Below are positions 7,742 through 9,843 of a stretch of 9,843 bases of DNA, piece by piece. The position numbers and the translations under genes were made by a program. Every line of letters starts with the position of its first letter. The first letter of the stretch is position 1. The DNA comes from Ardenticatenia bacterium (lineage in GTDB: Bacteria; Chloroflexota; Anaerolineae; Aggregatilineales; Ch27). The notes under the pieces are model-generated. The model was given only the letters and a program-made list of their open reading frames with translations, ran no database searches and was not told the DNA's origin. Location: positions 1-9,843 of the forward strand of contig JALSTC010000591.1 in the NCBI GenBank assembly GCA_026983935.1, in the 5' to 3' direction.

Positions 7742-7765
7742 AAAGAGCCTTTTCTACGGTACTAT
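7737..7765 (+). promoter_or_regulatory. Candidate sigma70-type promoter for the rpsF-ssb-rpsR operon
   Basis: TTGCCA (7737-7742, five of six -35 bases) and TACTAT (7760-7765, four of six -10 bases, including the key first TA and last T) are separated by 17 bp. The start of transcription would be near 7772, leaving a leader of about 100 nt that contains the structured element before rpsF. A second, weaker pair, TTGACG (7641-7646) and GATATC (7664-7669), also has a 17-bp spacer. Confidence 0.5.
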
Positions 7766-7804
7766 CGCGCACGCGAATTTACCAGTCTGGCTTTTACGCG
7801 CCAG

Positions 7805-7858
7805 CTTTCCGTTCTTTGCACGCACGCCCGTGTGCGCAAGGGACAATCCCGTGGAAAG
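7805..7858 (+). ncRNA. Candidate S6:S18 autoregulatory leader RNA of rpsF
   Basis: The leader can fold as follows. A lower helix pairs CTTTCC (7805-7810) with GGAAAG (7853-7858), extendable by a G-U pair (7811/7852). An upper hairpin runs 7814-7841, with 11 pairs, one A-C mismatch and a GCCC loop. Between them is an asymmetric internal loop: three bases on the 5' side and about eleven on the 3' side, the latter including CCG at 7849-7851 next to the lower helix. As I recall it, the described S6:S18 mRNA motif has two helices flanking an asymmetric bulge with CCG, imitating the 16S rRNA site. The 3' strand of the lower helix overlaps the rpsF Shine-Dalgarno stretch (AAGGGGG, 7856-7862). Stabilisation by the S6:S18 pair would therefore block translation. 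Fold and identity are inferred by eye. Confidence 0.55.
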
Positions 7859-7874
7859 GGGGCTTATCCTATTC

Positions 7875-8162
7875 ATGCGTACATACGAATTGACGTTCAT
7901 TGTCCGTCCGGATGTCTCAGAAAATGATCTGACCGATACAGTGGAGCAGGTACAGAAATGGGTCACGGACCTGGGCAATGAGGTGCAGCGGGTTGATCAT
8001 TGGGGACGACGTCGGTTGGCCTATCCGATCAACGATCATCGTGAGGGTTACTACGTGCTGCTTGAGCTTTCGATGTCACCGGAAACTATCAATGAGATCG
8101 AGCGTAATCTCAAATTGAATGATGCGATTATCCGGTATTTATTAGTTCGGGCGAACGATTGA
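7875..8162 (+). CDS. rpsF: 30S ribosomal protein S6
   Basis: The 95-residue protein matches the core S6 length without the long acidic tail seen in E. coli. It opens with MRTYELTFIVRPD, the first beta strand of the ferredoxin-like fold. The S6 signature WGRRRLAYPI (43-52) and the GYYVLLEL strand (58-65) follow, and the end is NLKLNDAIIRYLLVR (78-92). S6 binds the central domain of 16S rRNA as a heterodimer with S18, which is encoded two genes downstream. The frame is open upstream to 7641, but conservation starts at the ATG at 7875. AAGGGGG (7856-7862) lies 12 nt before it. It is the first gene of the operon with ssb and rpsR, and is probably under feedback control through the leader hairpin. 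Confidence 0.97.
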   Translation: MRTYELTFIVRPDVSENDLTDTVEQVQKWVTDLGNEVQRVDHWGRRRLAYPINDHREGYYVLLELSMSPETINEIERNLKLNDAIIRYLLVRAND

Positions 8163-8166
8163 CAAC

Positions 8167-8183
8167 CAGGGGAAATTTCCCTG
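8167..8183 (+). repeat. Small hairpin/palindrome between rpsF and ssb
   Basis: CAGGG (8167-8171) pairs with CCCTG (8179-8183), extendable by G-U and A-T pairs to a 7-bp stem with an AAT loop. At DNA level GGGAAATTTCCC (8170-8181) is a perfect 12-bp palindrome. No U run follows, so it is not an intrinsic terminator. It could be an mRNA processing or stability element, or chance. Confidence 0.35.
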
Positions 8184-8226
8184 ACCCGGTATGACGTGAT
8201 TGGTTTGATGAGGCAGGAGTATCGTA

Positions 8227-8628
8227 ATGAGCCGGGGATTGAACAAAGTCATGATAATCGGGCATCTGGGGCGTGACCCGGAAATGCGGTATACCCCCAG
8301 TGGTCGCCCGGTTACCAGCTTCAGCGTGGTGACCAGCCGCAGTTGGACTTCAGTGGAGGGCGAACGCCGCGAAGAAGAAGAGTGGTTTAACGTGGTGGCC
8401 TGGGGTGCTCTGGCGGAAATATGCAAGTCGCACCTTGCCAAGGGGCAGCAGGTCTACATTGAAGGGCGTTTGCAGACTCGCGGCTGGGAGGATGATCACG
8501 GCAAAAAGCATTACCGCACAGAGCTGGTAGCCAATGAAATGATCTTACTCGGCGATCGTCGTTCTCCGGCGGAAATGGGTCATTACGATACCACTGATTC
8601 CTCTGATGACGAAGACTACGCTTTTTAA
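8227..8628 (+). CDS. ssb: Single-stranded DNA-binding protein
   Basis: The 133-residue protein has one OB fold (about 4-109), with MSRGLNKVMIIGHLGRDPEM at the N terminus, then TSFSVVTSRSW (30-40), WFNVVAWG (53-60), GQQVYIEGRLQTRGW (73-87) and YRTELVANEMILLGD (96-110). It coats single-stranded DNA in replication, recombination and repair. The aromatic residues (Trp53, Phe54, Trp59, Trp87) fit DNA stacking positions of the family. The linker after the OB fold is very short, and the acidic tail ends DSSDDEDYAF. The final Phe that docks partner proteins is kept, but the usual Ile-Pro before it is replaced by Tyr-Ala. ATG at 8227 follows AGGAG (8215-8219) with a 7-nt spacer, a clear start. It sits between rpsF and rpsR, the order found in Firmicutes and many other phyla. 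Confidence 0.97.
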   Translation: MSRGLNKVMIIGHLGRDPEMRYTPSGRPVTSFSVVTSRSWTSVEGERREEEEWFNVVAWGALAEICKSHLAKGQQVYIEGRLQTRGWEDDHGKKHYRTELVANEMILLGDRRSPAEMGHYDTTDSSDDEDYAF

Positions 8629-8682
8629 GCGTGACAGCCGCTGCATTTGTAAGTGAGAGAGTTCCAGAAACAAGGGATACCA

Positions 8683-9003
8683 ATGAGCGACATTGAAAAA
8701 AACGAACGGACATCTCCTGTTAGTAAGGAGGGCGTTTCTGCGCCGGCGAAGGCACCATCTGGCTCGTCTCGTCCTCGCTATCGGGGCCGGTCGCGCCGTG
8801 GCGCGCGGGTGCGCTGCCCGGAGCGGGTGAGCTACAAAGACGTGGATGTGCTGCGCCAGTTTATCAATGAAGAGGGCAAGATCCGTCCACGTCGGCAGAC
8901 CAAAGTATCTGCCAAGTGTCAGCGAAAGCTGGCTCGTGCCATCAAACGGGCGCGTCATCTGGCTTTGCTGCCTTTCACCGGCCAGCAGGCCCAGGAATAC
9001 TAG
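8683..9003 (+). CDS. rpsR: 30S ribosomal protein S18
   Basis: The 106-residue protein has its conserved S18 core at about 42-100: VRCPERVSYKDVDVLRQFI (43-61), then GKIRPRRQTKVSAKCQRKLA (65-84) and IKRARHLALLPFTG (87-100). S18 pairs with S6 on the platform of the 30S subunit. The first 41 residues are a low-complexity extension, acidic then Ser/Pro-rich then Arg/Gly-rich (RPRYRGRSRRGAR, 30-42), that makes it longer than the roughly 75 residues of E. coli S18. Only Cys45 and Cys79 are present, so a four-Cys zinc site is unlikely. The ATG at 8683 has AAGGGA (8672-8677) 5 nt before it and was preferred over an in-frame GTG at 8653 that lacks a good ribosome site. It is the last classical member of the operon. 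Confidence 0.96.
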   Translation: MSDIEKNERTSPVSKEGVSAPAKAPSGSSRPRYRGRSRRGARVRCPERVSYKDVDVLRQFINEEGKIRPRRQTKVSAKCQRKLARAIKRARHLALLPFTGQQAQEY

Positions 9004-9114
9004 AGTGGTGGCACGGTGGTTGAGTTGAGCAGTGGGCACAGTGGCGCTGATCCTTCAGTGTCCTCTGCCTCACTGTTGGAATCGTCTTACTTGATGAGGA
9101 GATGAGAAGACCCC

Positions 9115-9843
9115 ATGGCTAAGAAAGCCACTACGGGCGTTCCAACCCGGCGTAAGCGTACCGCTGAGCAAAAAAAACGGCGGACTTACCTCTCTCGCGC
9201 AGAACGAGAGGCGCGTGCCCAGCGGTGGGTGCTGTTGGGGATAGGGATTGCGCTCGGCATTATGCTGTTGGTATTGGTGGGTGGGATCGCCTATGAGGGA
9301 TTTATCTACCCCAACCAGCCGGTTGCTACTGTCAATGGGGAAGTCATCACGACGTCGGATTACCAGGCGCGTGTGCGCTTTGTTCGCTGGCAGACCGGGC
9401 GTGAACTTGCCAATGTAGCGGCGGTTTATGGCCCTCAGGCATTGACCGATCAGAACAGCCCATTTTATCGCCAGTATACACAACTTCAGCCAGGACAGGA
9501 ATACCTGCTTGGTGATCAGGTTCTGAATCAGATGATCGAAGATATTCTGGTGCGGCAGGAGGCTGAGCGACGGGGTATTACGGTCGATGATGCACTGATT
9601 GATCAGCGGATTCAGGAGTTTTTTGGTTACAATCCTGAGCCTCAAACGCCGACGCCAACAGTTGAGCCGACTCTGACGCCGACGCCAATTGTGTCTCCGA
9701 CGCCTTCGCCCGAACCGACCGCATCCCCAACACCTGAAGAATCACCAACGCCCTCGCCGACTCCGTTCCCAACACCTCTACCAACTGCTACGCTTACGGC
9801 GGATGAACAGCGGGCACGGTATGAGGATGCAGCGGATGCGTTT
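9115..9843 (+). CDS. Membrane-anchored SurA/PrsA-type foldase (peptidyl-prolyl isomerase), N-terminal part, runs off window
   Basis: 243 codons are visible, with no stop before the window end. Residues 1-37 are strongly basic and cytoplasmic. About 38-60 form one transmembrane helix (WVLLGIGIALGIMLLVLVGG), so the rest is outside the cytoplasm. PVATVNGEVITTSDYQARV (69-87) is the usual entry motif of SurA/PrsA-like N-terminal chaperone domains. LLGDQVLNQMIEDILVRQEAERRGI (about 131-155) is the conserved helix of the same domain, and VDDALIDQRIQEFFG (157-171) follows. A Pro/Thr/Ser-rich tract fills 174-226, then a charged helix begins. The PPIase domain (rotamase/parvulin type) expected downstream is outside the window, so enzymatic activity is assumed only. 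ATG at 9115 has AGGAGA (9097-9102) upstream at 12 nt. A 111-bp gap without a clear terminator follows rpsR, so read-through from the operon is possible. Confidence 0.75.
   Translation, partial: MAKKATTGVPTRRKRTAEQKKRRTYLSRAEREARAQRWVLLGIGIALGIMLLVLVGGIAYEGFIYPNQPVATVNGEVITTSDYQARVRFVRWQTGRELANVAAVYGPQALTDQNSPFYRQYTQLQPGQEYLLGDQVLNQMIEDILVRQEAERRGITVDDALIDQRIQEFFGYNPEPQTPTPTVEPTLTPTPIVSPTPSPEPTASPTPEESPTPSPTPFPTPLPTATLTADEQRARYEDAADAF
9634..9792 (+). repeat. Thr-Pro / Ser-Pro low-complexity tract inside the foldase gene
   Basis: Degenerate repeats of ACG-CCG/CCA and related codons encode residues 174-226 of the foldase, with recurring TPTP, SPTP and EPT units. It is likely an extended extracytoplasmic spacer inside or just after the N-terminal chaperone domain. 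Synonymous codons vary along the tract, so it is not a recent exact DNA repeat expansion. Confidence 0.8.

Noticed and set aside
7618..7743. N-terminal extension of wecB from a start at 7743
   Set aside because: The family N terminus MRILTVVGARPQ begins at 7617; upstream residues are Arg-rich and without similarity, and they overlap the nested inverted repeat and the rpsF promoter.
7641..7874. N-terminal extension of rpsF
   Set aside because: S6 starts at the MRTYELTF motif; the upstream part is the leader RNA and promoter region.
9070..9645. A 191-codon - strand frame opposite the foldase gene
   Set aside because: The + strand frame has a transmembrane anchor, a SurA/PrsA-type motif and a ribosome binding site; the - strand frame has no recognisable feature.
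1..9843. CRISPR array, tRNA, insertion sequence or prophage signals
   Set aside because: No regularly spaced repeats, cloverleaf, transposase or phage structural motif was seen on either strand.

Overview
The window looks like a stretch of chromosome from a GC-rich, free-living bacterium, most likely a member of the Chloroflexota (Anaerolineae-like). This is an inference from several things. There is a compact rpsF-ssb-rpsR operon of the non-enterobacterial type. Downstream is a membrane-anchored SurA/PrsA-type foldase with a long Thr-Pro/Ser-Pro tract, a style common in that phylum. A YfhO-like membrane protein and a large secreted clostripain-family protease complete the picture. Gene density is normal, and I see no transposase, phage gene, tRNA, rRNA or CRISPR array.

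Left part (1-2209, + strand): the C-terminal end of a YfhO-like polytopic membrane protein overlaps by 14 bp the start of an O-antigen ligase/polymerase-like membrane protein. The pair probably serves cell-surface glycan assembly. A strong hairpin at 2246-2275 separates it from a convergent gene.

Middle (2299-7617): a 1001-residue exported peptidase C11 (clostripain-like) protein lies on the - strand, with two related C-terminal PsbP-like domains. Divergent from it is galE (UDP-glucose 4-epimerase, + strand). Convergent with galE is a non-hydrolysing UDP-GlcNAc 2-epimerase (wecB type, - strand). The two epimerases would supply nucleotide sugars for the kind of glycan pathway suggested by the left-hand genes, but they are single genes on opposite strands, not one operon.

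Right part (7618-9843, + strand): a 257-bp divergent intergenic region holds a plausible sigma70-type promoter and a structured leader. Then follow rpsF (S6), ssb and rpsR (S18), and after 111 bp a membrane-anchored peptidyl-prolyl isomerase/foldase cut off by the window end. The rpsF leader can fold into a two-helix structure with an asymmetric bulge containing CCG, closed by a helix that covers part of the rpsF ribosome binding site. This matches what I recall of the S6:S18 autoregulatory RNA motif and is the best regulatory finding here.

I did not find a convincing undescribed system. The items most worth checking are the rpsF leader RNA, the nested inverted repeat over its promoter, and the architecture of the C11 protease.
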